Origin: CANLBN01 sp050633525
Lineage (GTDB): Bacteria; Pseudomonadota; Gammaproteobacteria; Pseudomonadales; Cellvibrionaceae
NCBI GenBank assembly: GCA_050633525.1
Contig: JBOEGR010000045.1
Span: forward strand, 4,806 to 68,805
DNA length: 64,000 nt
Reading direction: 5' to 3'
The notes under the pieces were generated by a model. That model had not been told where the DNA came from. It was given only the letters and a program-made list of their open reading frames with translations, and made no database searches. Position 1 is the first letter of the stretch; every line of letters starts with the position of its first letter. The position numbers and the translations under genes were made by a program. This document shows positions 8,368-17,342 of this stretch, piece after piece.

Positions 8368-11300
8368 CTATTTTAAAGCTATCGTTCGTTGATTTAGTGA
8401 CCTTTTTAGAATCTCAATTTCACTCTTCACTCGCGTACTCTTATAAACTAACGAAGTTTCTTGACGAACGTATTGCCCTTGCCTAGAAGCACTAAACCAA
8501 TTAAATGAACCAACGCATAATAGTTTTGAATCAATCATAACAATCTTGCTATGTACCCGTTTGACAAGAACAAGCTGAATTCCATAACCTTTAAGCCACT
8601 CTACTAGAGAAAATAACTGCTTCCTTTTGGCCGTTTTTTCATCATAAGTATCTGCGTGGCAATTTAACTCAAAGTCTGTATATACCTTTATAATGACTTT
8701 ACGCATGTGTGCTTCAGACATACTTTGCAAGACAGTGGAATCACTGAGAAAATCCTGCCTTATCCAGGGCGTTACAATATGAATTTCATCTAAAGCTTGA
8801 TTTATAGCCTGAACGAGAAACTGATCATGTTCTTCAGCATCGTATAATGGAGTAACTGCATGTGACGTGACCAAATCTTTTCTAGGTAAAGCAGGATACT
8901 CAATAGTATTTTTTGGAGACTTAAACAAATATTTAGCCAATAGTCCTCTCGGTGAGACTTCATCCTGATGTGATGTAAAAACATCCATATCACCGAAAAC
9001 GAGAAAGTGATCTTTAGCGCGAGAGACTGCGACATTGAGCATACTGTTAGAACGATCAATAAAATAACCATCAGCATGTTTGGAATAGACAGAGGAAAAT
9101 ATTACAACAGGTCGCTCAGCCCCTTGAATGGCATGTACAGTACCAACAACCATTTCACCTTCATTTTTACCGACTTTTATACCGTTATTTCTACATGCTT
9201 GAGAAATGGCATTTGTCTGACTGCCAAAGGGAGTGATAACGCAAACGATATCGCTGAGGCTTTTTTTATCATACTTAGACTCCAATTGTTGGCGATTATC
9301 AGCCAACCACTTAGCGATGGTTTGTGCCTCCAGTTCATTATATCGGCTGCCACCAATCGCTTTTTGACACATCCCATCAATGTGCAAGTGCCCTACTGTT
9401 GGAAGAGCCTCATGATTTGGTGAGTCACCACGCATGGGAATGAGTTTTTCGTCGTAACACAATTCGTTACAAAAATTGATAATGTCGTTATAACAGCGTC
9501 GATGTTCATAAAGGTACATGCCTCGTTCCATATCTTTGTCATAGTGGTAATGAGACAGCATTTGAGCAGATTTCATCACACTGCCACCAAAAACGGTTTT
9601 TCCCATATCTTTCAAGTGACTATAATGATCTTGAGTATTATTGTGCGGAAGTAACCCAATTTGATGCAAATTGCCTATATCAACTTGAGATGAAAGTGAC
9701 TGAATAGGCTCAATTTGTCGCGTATCGCCAATGACGACTGCTCGTTTAGCTAATGACAGAGAAGCACCAGCAAGCTCTGGAGGAATCAGACCGCCTTCAT
9801 CAACAATCAGCAAATCTATAAAATTATAGTTATATTCAGTCAAAAAGTTGCCATCATCTTCTCGTCTGGTGCCAGACATATGAGAGGGGAGCATATATAA
9901 CGTAGAAACAATGCAAGGGGTGACCATCATCCGTCTTTGCCATCGCCTTTGTTTTATCTTAAGGCCATTCGCTCGATGCTTTTCAACTTCTTGCAGCCGT
10001 TCTCGAACATCAAGTAACCATCTACCCTCCCAGTAGTGAACAGCCAACCTGAACATTTTAAAGCGCACTGTTGCATCAAGAAATTCATCTAAATCACTAA
10101 GTACGATATTGTCAGCGTCTGACAATCCGAAAGCCTCTACAATAGATACCCACGCCTCTTTACAGCTCGCTAATTTGTTAATAGCCTTATCATATTTTTC
10201 CTTTGTTTTTTCATATGACAACATCGCTTTCTTTTCATTTTTTAAAAAAGAAACAAGCTCTTCTTCTATTTTATCAATGTCGATAACACTATCTTCGCCA
10301 TAGAAAGAACTAAAATTTTCCTTGACAAACAACTGCGCCAGACGCTCACGTTTATTACGAATAGGAGGAAGCCAAGATAGAAGTGCATACCAGATTGATT
10401 CATTTGATAAGTATTTTAGCCAATCTGTTTGTGCTTGCCTGATATTGATAATAGCTGTTGAGCATTCCTCCATTTCTTTATCCAGAGTTGCCACTTTTTC
10501 ATCAGGATCATTCCCTAAGATTTCGGTATAATCTTCTAATGCAGACGTGTAAGCTTCCCAGGCAGGCTCAATTTTTAACAGTTGTTTAGACAGAGAAATA
10601 AGCGTCTTTCTTAGCTTTTCCACAACATGAGAAACACTGATATTTTTTTCACTGTTATAAAACCCCTCAGCTTTTTCCTTGTAATAAAGCTCAGCACGCT
10701 CCAAATATTCCTTATTTTCTATCTTTTTAAAAAAATTCTCTGTTTGATATTTTTTGCCCGACTTACTCTCTTCATCCCTGGAGGGAAAATAGGCACCATA
10801 GCTGGTTACATCAGGGAGCCATCTTCCTGCCAAGGAATCGCTCCCCTCTGAAAAGTCTTTTCCAAAAGCATCAATAACATTGCTCGTCGCTTGGTTATTG
10901 GCAGAGGCTGCGATAATGACCGGGGGATTATCACCAGCAATAGCGGCTTTAGTCCAAAGCGTTGCTACCAGTGATAGAACTAAGGTTGTTTTTCCTGTTC
11001 CAGGAGGGCCATTAACCGCTATCATCTGGCCATCTTTAACCGATAAAATATGACTTAAAGCATCTCTCTGCGCTGTGGCAAGGCCGTATTGGTCGCTCGC
11101 ATGGGCTAAACGCTCTGCAACAAGGCTATTATCATTTAAAGTCTGTTTTAGGGAAGAGACTTTATCGCAGGCATAAGTATCGAGTAGCGAAGTACATGGG
11201 TTGGTACGTCTGAGGTGATCGTATAACTTTAATATATGCTGAGCCGCACCTTGTAATTGATCAACACTCAGGATAAACCCATAATCAGCTTTTAAATAAC

Positions 11301-11883
11301 CTTGAAGGTCACTTAACCATTCATCGGCAACAGCATTCAGTAATTTTTCACAATACGACTTATATTCTATCCAATAACGACTATGAGCTTCATCTACATT
11401 ATTTTCTTCTTGTCCTAGTTGGTCATCACTATAAATCAGTTCGGTAAAAGATTCTTTACTTAGAAAAGTATCGAGATCTTCTACACTACCTATTGAATAG
11501 GTTTTTGCCTCCAGAGGCTCTAAAATATCTCGCGGAACTACTGGGGTCGAAGAAGGGTAAAGTCTGCCTGAGCGTGACAGCTTTGCAAAACATAGAAGTG
11601 GTGTAATGCTACTGGGAGAGTTGTCATTTTTTTCAGTTCCACGTTCTACTCGATAGATAAAAACGAGGGGTCTAAAGGCTACTGAAATCGTTAGGATTTC
11701 CTCATCAATACCATCGAATAATTTCTCTGTAATATCACTAGCTAACGATCCTTTCTCTAGTATTTCTGAATCTAATTTATGGAATTGTTTTGTCTCGTTA
11801 GTACGGAATGCACCTTGCCCCAGAGAAGTATCCGCTAGAGAATTACGCCAATACTCAGCCCACAATAATGTTTTTTCATTCAT
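8368..11883 (-). CDS. Superfamily 1 helicase fused to a phospholipase D-type nuclease domain
   Basis: A 1,171-residue protein. Walker A (GPPGTGKTTL) lies near residue 290. A long coiled, charged insertion (about 370-640) follows. The DExx-box region LLIVDEGGLIPPE is near 690, with GDTRQIEPIQ next and the late helicase motifs VGTVHAIQGAERPVV and NVAVSRAKDHFLVFGD near 920-960. The C-terminus (about 1030-1160) is a PLD-like domain with one HKD motif (VHSKIVMIDSK, then GSFNWFSASRQG). The plan matches DNA2/UPF1-like helicases that cut or process nucleic acid, often found in mobile islands. AGGAG sits 12 bases before the ATG. It probably acts in defence or DNA processing, but no known named system is recognised. 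Confidence 0.85.
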   Translation of the reverse strand: MNEKTLLWAEYWRNSLADTSLGQGAFRTNETKQFHKLDSEILEKGSLASDITEKLFDGIDEEILTISVAFRPLVFIYRVERGTEKNDNSPSSITPLLCFAKLSRSGRLYPSSTPVVPRDILEPLEAKTYSIGSVEDLDTFLSKESFTELIYSDDQLGQEENNVDEAHSRYWIEYKSYCEKLLNAVADEWLSDLQGYLKADYGFILSVDQLQGAAQHILKLYDHLRRTNPCTSLLDTYACDKVSSLKQTLNDNSLVAERLAHASDQYGLATAQRDALSHILSVKDGQMIAVNGPPGTGKTTLVLSLVATLWTKAAIAGDNPPVIIAASANNQATSNVIDAFGKDFSEGSDSLAGRWLPDVTSYGAYFPSRDEESKSGKKYQTENFFKKIENKEYLERAELYYKEKAEGFYNSEKNISVSHVVEKLRKTLISLSKQLLKIEPAWEAYTSALEDYTEILGNDPDEKVATLDKEMEECSTAIINIRQAQTDWLKYLSNESIWYALLSWLPPIRNKRERLAQLFVKENFSSFYGEDSVIDIDKIEEELVSFLKNEKKAMLSYEKTKEKYDKAINKLASCKEAWVSIVEAFGLSDADNIVLSDLDEFLDATVRFKMFRLAVHYWEGRWLLDVRERLQEVEKHRANGLKIKQRRWQRRMMVTPCIVSTLYMLPSHMSGTRREDDGNFLTEYNYNFIDLLIVDEGGLIPPELAGASLSLAKRAVVIGDTRQIEPIQSLSSQVDIGNLHQIGLLPHNNTQDHYSHLKDMGKTVFGGSVMKSAQMLSHYHYDKDMERGMYLYEHRRCYNDIINFCNELCYDEKLIPMRGDSPNHEALPTVGHLHIDGMCQKAIGGSRYNELEAQTIAKWLADNRQQLESKYDKKSLSDIVCVITPFGSQTNAISQACRNNGIKVGKNEGEMVVGTVHAIQGAERPVVIFSSVYSKHADGYFIDRSNSMLNVAVSRAKDHFLVFGDMDVFTSHQDEVSPRGLLAKYLFKSPKNTIEYPALPRKDLVTSHAVTPLYDAEEHDQFLVQAINQALDEIHIVTPWIRQDFLSDSTVLQSMSEAHMRKVIIKVYTDFELNCHADTYDEKTAKRKQLFSLVEWLKGYGIQLVLVKRVHSKIVMIDSKLLCVGSFNWFSASRQGQYVRQETSLVYKSTRVKSEIEILKRSLNQRTIALK

Positions 11884-12012
11884 TTAAGCTATTAGCTCCT
11901 AAACAGTCAGCTTTGGCGCGTTTATCAACCTATATGCTAAAAATAAGCATACTTGATTATCATTTGCACCAATCAGGTAAGCGACCATAACATTTTTACA
12001 AACTTAAAGGTG

Positions 12013-12201
12013 ATGAAGCACATCGAACTCACCCTAATCATTAAAAATAATAGGTTTGAACCTTACATTTATACCTGTGGCTGTAGTAATAACGAATTTA
12101 ATGATAAAGATAATACTGATGGATTTAGATCTCCCCAGAACGAACAAATTTTAACCAAGACCGCTCTTTGGAATGATGCTCGCCAGATAGAGGCGACATA
12201 A
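12013..12201 (+). CDS. Small hypothetical protein
   Basis: A 62-residue ORF (MKHIELTLIIKNNRFEP...) on the strand opposite the helicase. The upstream in-frame start at 11953 overlaps the helicase promoter region and looks less likely. A CGC pair in YTCGCSNN is the only notable feature. The ribosome-binding site is poor, since GGTG directly abuts the ATG. The call is weak. Confidence 0.3.
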   Translation: MKHIELTLIIKNNRFEPYIYTCGCSNNEFNDKDNTDGFRSPQNEQILTKTALWNDARQIEAT

Positions 12202-12371
12202 TGGTTTAGACAAACAAAGCTTAAGCTTTTTTACGTTCTTATAAGTCTGAAAAGTATACGCCACATCAATTTATTTGATTGCTAGACAATAAAGCCTCTA
12301 TAGCCCTTGAGCTAAAACGCCATTAGTTTTTGATTAATGGATTAGTGCCCATCTAATATAGGTAACTAGCA

Positions 12372-12659
12372 ATGATAACTAAATATCACCTCAATCAGCG
12401 TGTGATAGTCATACATAAAATATTGGTTGTTAAACTGTTGTCCAACAATCTGTCTACGCCAATTAGTGACGTGTTCTATTTAGGTAGAATCGCCGCTATG
12501 TTCAATAGCGATCAACTGTTAATTCGACGAGATAAGTCTAAGCTTTCTACTGCAAACGAAGTGGTAGAGTTTCAATGGATTAATCTCGCAACAGAAGATT
12601 ACTTTGTTTTACCATTCTCACTTGCAAAACAGTGTCAATTAGCTATCCAGCAAGCATGA
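12372..12659 (+). CDS. Small hypothetical ICE protein
   Basis: A 95-residue protein (MITKYHLNQRVIVIHKI...). An AGGTAA box lies about six bases before the ATG, and a strong stem-loop terminator follows the stop. It resembles small SH3-like or KOW-type folds only in a loose sense (beta-rich, FYLGRIAAMF). No family is recognised. It is oriented against the flanking helicase and GIY-YIG genes. Confidence 0.6.
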   Translation: MITKYHLNQRVIVIHKILVVKLLSNNLSTPISDVFYLGRIAAMFNSDQLLIRRDKSKLSTANEVVEFQWINLATEDYFVLPFSLAKQCQLAIQQA

Positions 12660-12676
12660 CTGGTAATTATTTTATC

Positions 12677-12711
12677 AGCCCAATGAAAATATTACTCATT
12701 GGGCTATTTTT
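12677..12711 (+). terminator. Rho-independent terminator
   Basis: A perfect 10-bp stem (AGCCCAATGA with TCATTGGGCT), a 9-base loop and then ATTTTT. It lies 18 bases after the stop of the 95-residue gene and supports that gene being transcribed. Confidence 0.8.
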
Positions 12712-12836
12712 ACCAACCCTAATTTTTAAATTAAATGCGTACATTCCTGTAAGTCAGCACCAACCATAATAGAATAAAGAGATAGATATTTTTCTCTAAA
12801 TTTATGGTTTTATTAGCGTTCATTTGGCCTATCACA

Positions 12837-14051
12837 CTACTGGATTCGAGTATAGGTTTCTCCACTAATAACACGTTTAACTTGCTGAACATTTGAGGCT
12901 TCCACTAGCTTCATAATTTTTTCCAGCGGAATGCCCATTCCGTTGAGCTTTCTAATTTCATGAACTTGTTGAACGGAAAGCCTTCCCTCATGACCACAGA
13001 TTATTCGTGCCGCATACTCATCATCTTTCCACAACTCACTGATAAGCAGATTGGGAATACCTGCTTTTGGGTGTTGGCGCTGATATTTAACAAGCGCTGC
13101 ATCTCTTTCTTTAACCGAAACTCGATCACTGCTTAGAAGCCGATGCTTATGAAGAAAACGCATACCCTTGAAACCACCAGGAATCATGTTTAGCGATACT
13201 CCTAATTCCATGTATCTATCAACAAAATCTTCTTCCCATGACATGATCTGTTCAAAACTGTGATCGCCCACCACCAACTCACTGCTGAGCATGACATTTT
13301 TCTTGCCTACAAACTCTCGCCATGTTTGATGGAAGAGCTTGTTACTACCTGATTTTATTTCATTAAAGTGTTCATTCATGCGTTGAAGCCAGTTTCTCCC
13401 GGTGACTCCAACGTAAATATACTCTTTGTCAAAATCACCATCTTCATCAAATAAAGCAATCTTATGGCAATATCCGAAATGCTGATTTCTTAACTTTGGA
13501 TAGCCTTTCATTATATATTGCAGGGGAAAGGATATTGTCCATGTTGTGCCTTCAAAGCGAGCGACAGTAGCATGGACTACTATACGAGTTTCTTCTTTGC
13601 TTCGGCGAAAATCTTCAAATGCAAAGTATGGTTTAACCATAGTTTCCACTGGCTCGCCTTCTACGCAACTATGCGTAATATCAAAATCAAGTTCATCAAA
13701 AAATTTCCATGACCTTGATATATACTCGCAATTACTTTTTAACAGCTTTTCACCAACTCCTTTTAATGCCTCAGTAACTCCATCGATATCTGTTTTGTAA
13801 GTTCCTTTTGAGTTCATAATACTTGACCCAGAATCGTTTAGTACAGCTATAAAACATTCCATAAGAAAAGAGAAATTCCACACTGAAAGTGGTGCCCACT
13901 TTCCGACTATGTTTTTGACGGATACAGGATTGATGTACTTGTAATTGTAATTTTTTGCTTTTTCTAACTGTTTCGTCACCATAGCCGTTAATTCTTTTTT
14001 AGGGAGGCTGCTGCCCTCTAAATGATTTACTAGTAGTGTCTTTTTGAACAT
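12837..14051 (-). CDS. GIY-YIG-like nuclease domain protein
   Basis: A protein of about 404 residues. A central domain (about 195-290) has the look of a GIY-YIG nuclease: KEYIYVGVTGRNWLQRMNEHF contains the second Y-x-G strand and the conserved Arg, and WEEDFVDRYMELG then NMIPGG supply the acidic and Asn positions. The N-terminal 190 residues are unrecognised. The C-terminus (about 360-404) looks like a helix-turn-helix (LSVQQVHEIRKLNGMGIPLEKIMKLV). The ATG at 14051 is used; a GTG three bases earlier is possible. It lies 99 bp downstream of the restriction-fold gene on the same strand, which suggests a two-gene unit. Confidence 0.68.
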   Translation of the reverse strand: MFKKTLLVNHLEGSSLPKKELTAMVTKQLEKAKNYNYKYINPVSVKNIVGKWAPLSVWNFSFLMECFIAVLNDSGSSIMNSKGTYKTDIDGVTEALKGVGEKLLKSNCEYISRSWKFFDELDFDITHSCVEGEPVETMVKPYFAFEDFRRSKEETRIVVHATVARFEGTTWTISFPLQYIMKGYPKLRNQHFGYCHKIALFDEDGDFDKEYIYVGVTGRNWLQRMNEHFNEIKSGSNKLFHQTWREFVGKKNVMLSSELVVGDHSFEQIMSWEEDFVDRYMELGVSLNMIPGGFKGMRFLHKHRLLSSDRVSVKERDAALVKYQRQHPKAGIPNLLISELWKDDEYAARIICGHEGRLSVQQVHEIRKLNGMGIPLEKIMKLVEASNVQQVKRVISGETYTRIQ

Positions 14052-14150
14052 CACTCAGCACCCATTACAAAAGTTACGATAGGACATACGAATGTCCGAA
14101 GACCATAGAAAGTGAACCTAATCACCTCGTATGGTTGTAAACAAACTTTG

Positions 14151-14621
14151 TCAATTGCCATATGCCAGAGCAAATTGAAATGACCTTAAACAAGGGTAAG
14201 TTTCTGGAATGACATCACGCATTGGGTGACGCCGCTTCATTTCAGCCGCTATTTCAGCGACAAAATTTGGCACGGTTGTTACTTCGATATTTTCACCCCA
14301 AATTTCTTTTGGCTGGGATTTAGACGTGCCAATAATTGCTCGTTTTTGAATGGTGGTCGGCATAGATCCAACTATTTCAGTATATTGCTCGTAGGAAAAA
14401 ACAAATTTTTTAGTTAAGTATCTTTCTTCTCGTTTTTCCCAAGTAAGGGCATCCCATGATGTTTCCAAGTGAACCAATTTACTTGTAGCAGGTAAAAATG
14501 CCAAAACATCAATCTCGTTGTTGTAGCCTCCATTGGCTCTACGATTCGCTTTGATATTTGTACGCACAAAATATCCTTGTATTGAGTACCACTCGGCAGC
14601 TAATGATTCAAGAAAATTCAC
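14151..14621 (-). CDS. Small restriction-endonuclease-fold (Mrr/HJR-like) protein
   Basis: A 156-residue protein read from a GTG start with GGAG five bases upstream. The N-terminal half carries the PD-(D/E)xK-type pattern: WYSIQGYFVRTNIKA, then NNEIDVLAF (acidic pair near residue 37) and LVHLETSWD (Glu near 52). The usual E-x-K lysine appears as Ser, so catalysis is uncertain. A C-terminal half of mixed character follows (TTVPNFVAEIAAEM). The neighbouring GIY-YIG-like gene and helicase-PLD gene suggest a nucleic-acid-targeting island. Confidence 0.65.
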   Translation of the reverse strand: MNFLESLAAEWYSIQGYFVRTNIKANRRANGGYNNEIDVLAFLPATSKLVHLETSWDALTWEKREERYLTKKFVFSYEQYTEIVGSMPTTIQKRAIIGTSKSQPKEIWGENIEVTTVPNFVAEIAAEMKRRHPMRDVIPETYPCLRSFQFALAYGN

Positions 14622-14809
14622 GATCTCTCCATACAGCTAACAGTTATTATTGATATTGGATTTTTTATCCGCTTATACAGAGCATCTATAAAGCAAATTG
14701 GGGTATTCTAAGTGTCCGCTATAAATCGATAACAGCTTTCAACTTTAGATCATTGATTCATGGTCGTCACCACATTCAACAAGAATAGCAACGTAAATTA
14801 TCTTCTAAG

Positions 14810-14888
14810 GGGGAAAAGCCTTTCCCCTGCTCCAAACGCTAAAAAAACAAGCGTTTTTCGTCACCCCTTTCTAGCGGGGACACCCCGC
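14810..14888. repeat. Row of three short hairpins
   Basis: Three consecutive inverted repeats: GGGGAAA with TTTCCCC (14810-14827), AAACGCT with AGCGTTT (14834-14856, followed by TTCG) and GCGGGG with CCCCGC (14874-14888). The second is terminator-like. Together they form the left flank of the larger palindrome. Confidence 0.75.
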
Positions 14889-14928
14889 AACGCCCCGACC
14901 AAAGCAGGCGCAAGCGCCGCTCTTAACC

Positions 14929-15105
14929 CACATCCCTCTGGGACTTATTCAGGGTAACACAACCTTAGCCAGCCGCAAGGTATCCCGCAGATTGCCTCCC
15001 TGCAATCTGCCCTGCACAAGGGGGAACCCTCCCTTGCGGCTGGCTAACGCCGTGTTCCCACTCGCTTCGCTCGTTGTCTGGGATTTTCAATCCCAGAGGG
15101 ATGTG
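14929..15105. repeat. Large nested palindrome upstream of the DUF3560 gene
   Basis: Nested perfect inverted repeats: outer 15-bp arms 14929-14943 and 15091-15105 (CACATCCCTCTGGGA and complement), middle 16-bp arms 14965-14980 and 15032-15047 (TTAGCCAGCCGCAAGG and complement), and inner 8-bp arms 14987-14994 and 15003-15010. A competing local hairpin (CTGGGATT-TTC-AATCCCAG, 15078-15096) overlaps the right outer arm. The whole 177-bp unit could fold into one long cruciform or RNA. It sits 41 bases upstream of the DUF3560 start. It may be a transfer or replication origin or an RNA control element; the sequence alone does not say which. Confidence 0.85.
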
Positions 15106-15146
15106 CGTGTTTTAAAAACCCAAATCAATGAGACGAGGACATAAAT

Positions 15147-16529
15147 ATGAACAATACAATCACTGCAACTTATAGCCTTGAAGATAATAAGCTGAGAATT
15201 TATACCGAGGAATGGCTGGACGATGAAACCTATAAAAAAGTGAAGGGCTGCGGTTTTATATGGGCACCCAGGCAAGAGTTATTTGTCGCGCCCAAGTGGA
15301 CACCAGCGCGAGAGGACGTGTGCATAGCATTAGCAGGCAGTATCGCCCCGGAAGAAATAACTCTACTTGAACGGGCAGAAGCCAAAATCGAACGGCTTGA
15401 CGCATTAGCGCTAAAAAAAGAAGCCCAGTCTAATGCGTTTTACAACGCAGCAAGCCGTATCGCAGAGCGGTTTTATGGCGGACAGCCTATTCTGGTGGGG
15501 CATCACTCAGAACGACGAGCAAGGCGTGATCAAGAAAGCATACATACCGCGATGACAAATTCTGTTAAAGCAGCAAAGGCCATTGATTATTGGCAGTGCC
15601 GAGCGACAGGGGTCACTCTTCACGCTAAACGAAAATCAAACTCTAGCGTTAGAGCCAGACGCATTAAAGTCCTACTGGCAGACCTTCGTGATCAACAGCG
15701 GGATATCAATCATGCCAATATTTGTATAACACTTTGGGAAGACATCAGAGCATTACAAGAAAGCGACCCCCAACACTATGAAAAACAGGTACACCATTAT
15801 GCAGACGGACGATTAAAAACGGGCGCAGCAGCACCTTACTTTCGTGATCAATCCCTCTACCAGCAATTGGAGGAAAAGATTATCACCGCTGACCAATGCG
15901 TGAAGATTTGCTTAGACTTTCACTATAAACAAGCTAATAGCCAGTACACCGCTCGCTGGATTAATCATATTTTAAACCGCTTGGCTTATGAGCGCTCAGA
16001 GCTGGGTGACGTTGAGCGATTCGGTGGAACACTCACCGCTGCATTACTGCAAGTATTTGCGCGAACACATGGCGCACACAAGCCCATAGCGAAACACCAA
16101 GGTGAAAGCTGGCAGTTATCATCCAGCGTTGCTCTGCCACTGCATATTGGTGACGGGCAAGCACTGACTCTAACCGACTCAGAGTGGAGGGATTTAATGC
16201 AAGCGTCTGGGTATGAGGTGTCTGCTGCCAAACCTAAGCAGCCGCCACTGTTAAACTTTCGAGCAATCGCAATCAAGGGGCAATCCTGGGGTACAATCAA
16301 AATATTCCAGCAAATTGAATTAACGAAAGCGGAATATGCTGCAATCTATACAGATGACCGTATGGTAAAACTGTCTGAATGTGGGCAATTTCGATTTAAG
16401 GTTTGCAAGCATCCAGAGCAACGAGGCTACAACGCAGAATGGTGCGCTGTATTTTTATCTGACGCTAGAGTACATGAGCCAATGGAATCCAGTGCTATTA
16501 TTGTTGGTGATGCAGAAATAGGTGACTAA
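15147..16529 (+). CDS. DUF3560 domain protein of the ICE
   Basis: A 460-residue soluble protein. The N-terminus has the DUF3560 pattern: TATYSLEDNKLRIYTEEWLDDETYKKVKGCGFIWAPRQELFVAP, then a coiled segment and HHSERRARRDQESIHTAMTNSVKAAKAIDYWQ. Such proteins are common plasmid and ICE cargo with no settled function. GACGAGG lies about 9-10 bases before the ATG. The gene follows a large palindrome that may control it. The C-terminal 160 residues contain an ALTLTDSEWRDLMQASGYE segment of unknown role. Confidence 0.85.
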   Translation: MNNTITATYSLEDNKLRIYTEEWLDDETYKKVKGCGFIWAPRQELFVAPKWTPAREDVCIALAGSIAPEEITLLERAEAKIERLDALALKKEAQSNAFYNAASRIAERFYGGQPILVGHHSERRARRDQESIHTAMTNSVKAAKAIDYWQCRATGVTLHAKRKSNSSVRARRIKVLLADLRDQQRDINHANICITLWEDIRALQESDPQHYEKQVHHYADGRLKTGAAAPYFRDQSLYQQLEEKIITADQCVKICLDFHYKQANSQYTARWINHILNRLAYERSELGDVERFGGTLTAALLQVFARTHGAHKPIAKHQGESWQLSSSVALPLHIGDGQALTLTDSEWRDLMQASGYEVSAAKPKQPPLLNFRAIAIKGQSWGTIKIFQQIELTKAEYAAIYTDDRMVKLSECGQFRFKVCKHPEQRGYNAEWCAVFLSDARVHEPMESSAIIVGDAEIGD

Positions 16530-16644
16530 CTGGATAAACTTGCCACTATCCACCCCAATGGATGTCGCAATACAAATAGTTGACTCATTAGGCAACATTG
16601 GGGATCATTAAACATCCGCATGATATGCGAAAACAGATAACTTT

Positions 16645-16875
16645 ATGATGAAATTGATAAAGATAGCCAAGCTAATCACTCAGCTAGTCGTGGGGGCTTT
16701 TACCCTATTATTTACCTTACTGTGGAATACAGTCGCATTGGCAACAGAAGTGCTGGCACCGGATGATGAGGACGATAGCCCTAACTCTATCGGTAATCAT
16801 CAAACCTACGGTGATACGGACGATGGCGATAGTGCTGATATCGTTAAGCGGCCCGGCACCCATTATATTGATTAA
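16645..16875 (+). CDS. Small membrane protein
   Basis: A 76-residue protein with a single hydrophobic helix (about residues 9-33, ITQLVVGAFTLLFTLLWNTVALA) followed by a very acidic tail (DDEDDS... DTDDGDSAD). The family is not recognised. It reads in the same direction as DUF3560, 115 bp downstream, and ends 33 bp before a convergent gene. Confidence 0.55.
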   Translation: MMKLIKIAKLITQLVVGAFTLLFTLLWNTVALATEVLAPDDEDDSPNSIGNHQTYGDTDDGDSADIVKRPGTHYID

Positions 16876-16890
16876 GCCAAGTTCTAACTG

Positions 16891-16924
16891 AAGGCCCTAT
16901 TTATTGGGTTATTTGGGCCTTTTG
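16891..16924 (+). terminator. Terminator between convergent genes
   Basis: Stem AAGGCCC with GGGCCTT followed by TTT. It lies after the small membrane protein gene and overlaps the 3' end of the minus-strand gene at 16909. The loop is long (17 bases), so strength is uncertain. Confidence 0.5.
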
Positions 16925-17124
16925 AAGATACAGGTTAACGATGCCTTTTCCACGGTACAATTCACCAACTCCCAACCTTGCTCCCCCGACTGATTTAATT
17001 TTCTAGTGATCACATCATCACCCAGTAGGCCGATGGTCTTTACTTGGTACTCCCACTGCTGAGGTTTAGCCGCATAACTCATTGCTGAAAACGATAATAA
17101 TAAAATGATTGATAAGCTTCTCAT
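16909..17124 (-). CDS. Small exported protein, DUF4177-like
   Basis: A 71-residue protein with a signal peptide (SIILLLSFSAMSYAA). The mature part WEYQVKTIGLLGDDVITRKLNQSGEQGWELVNCTVEK has the pattern of small DUF4177-like domains (WEYKV... LN..G.EGWELV). A CTI/CIF cysteine pair (NCTVEKASLTCIF) could form a disulphide in the periplasm. The function is unknown. Confidence 0.65.
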   Translation of the reverse strand: MRSLSIILLLSFSAMSYAAKPQQWEYQVKTIGLLGDDVITRKLNQSGEQGWELVNCTVEKASLTCIFKRPK

Positions 17125-17342
17125 TATTTCGACTCCTATAAATGGTGAAAATAATAACTGCTAAAAATATACTCAGTATTTGACGCCTCGCATTACTGCC
17201 TTTTATTCATTTATAAGCTTTAGAGTATTGCTAACTCTGTAATGTTTAAGCATTCCTAGAATCTTTTTTTTATACAAAAATCACCACTGCCGTGAACAAA
17301 ATGTACCAAACCACTAATGCTGAAAATACTAGGCACATCAAT

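Larger units (their letters stand above)
14622..15146. other. Noncoding control region between the nuclease gene and the DUF3560 gene
   Basis: About 525 bases without a credible gene. The left part (14622-14800) is AT-rich and would hold divergent promoters. The right part is GC-rich and consists almost wholly of hairpins and nested palindromes described separately. The ORF at 14760-14957 runs through these palindromes and is not believed. Confidence 0.65.

Noticed and set aside
14760..14957. 65-residue ORF before the DUF3560 gene
   Set aside because: It runs through a row of hairpins and into the nested palindrome, with no ribosome-binding site.
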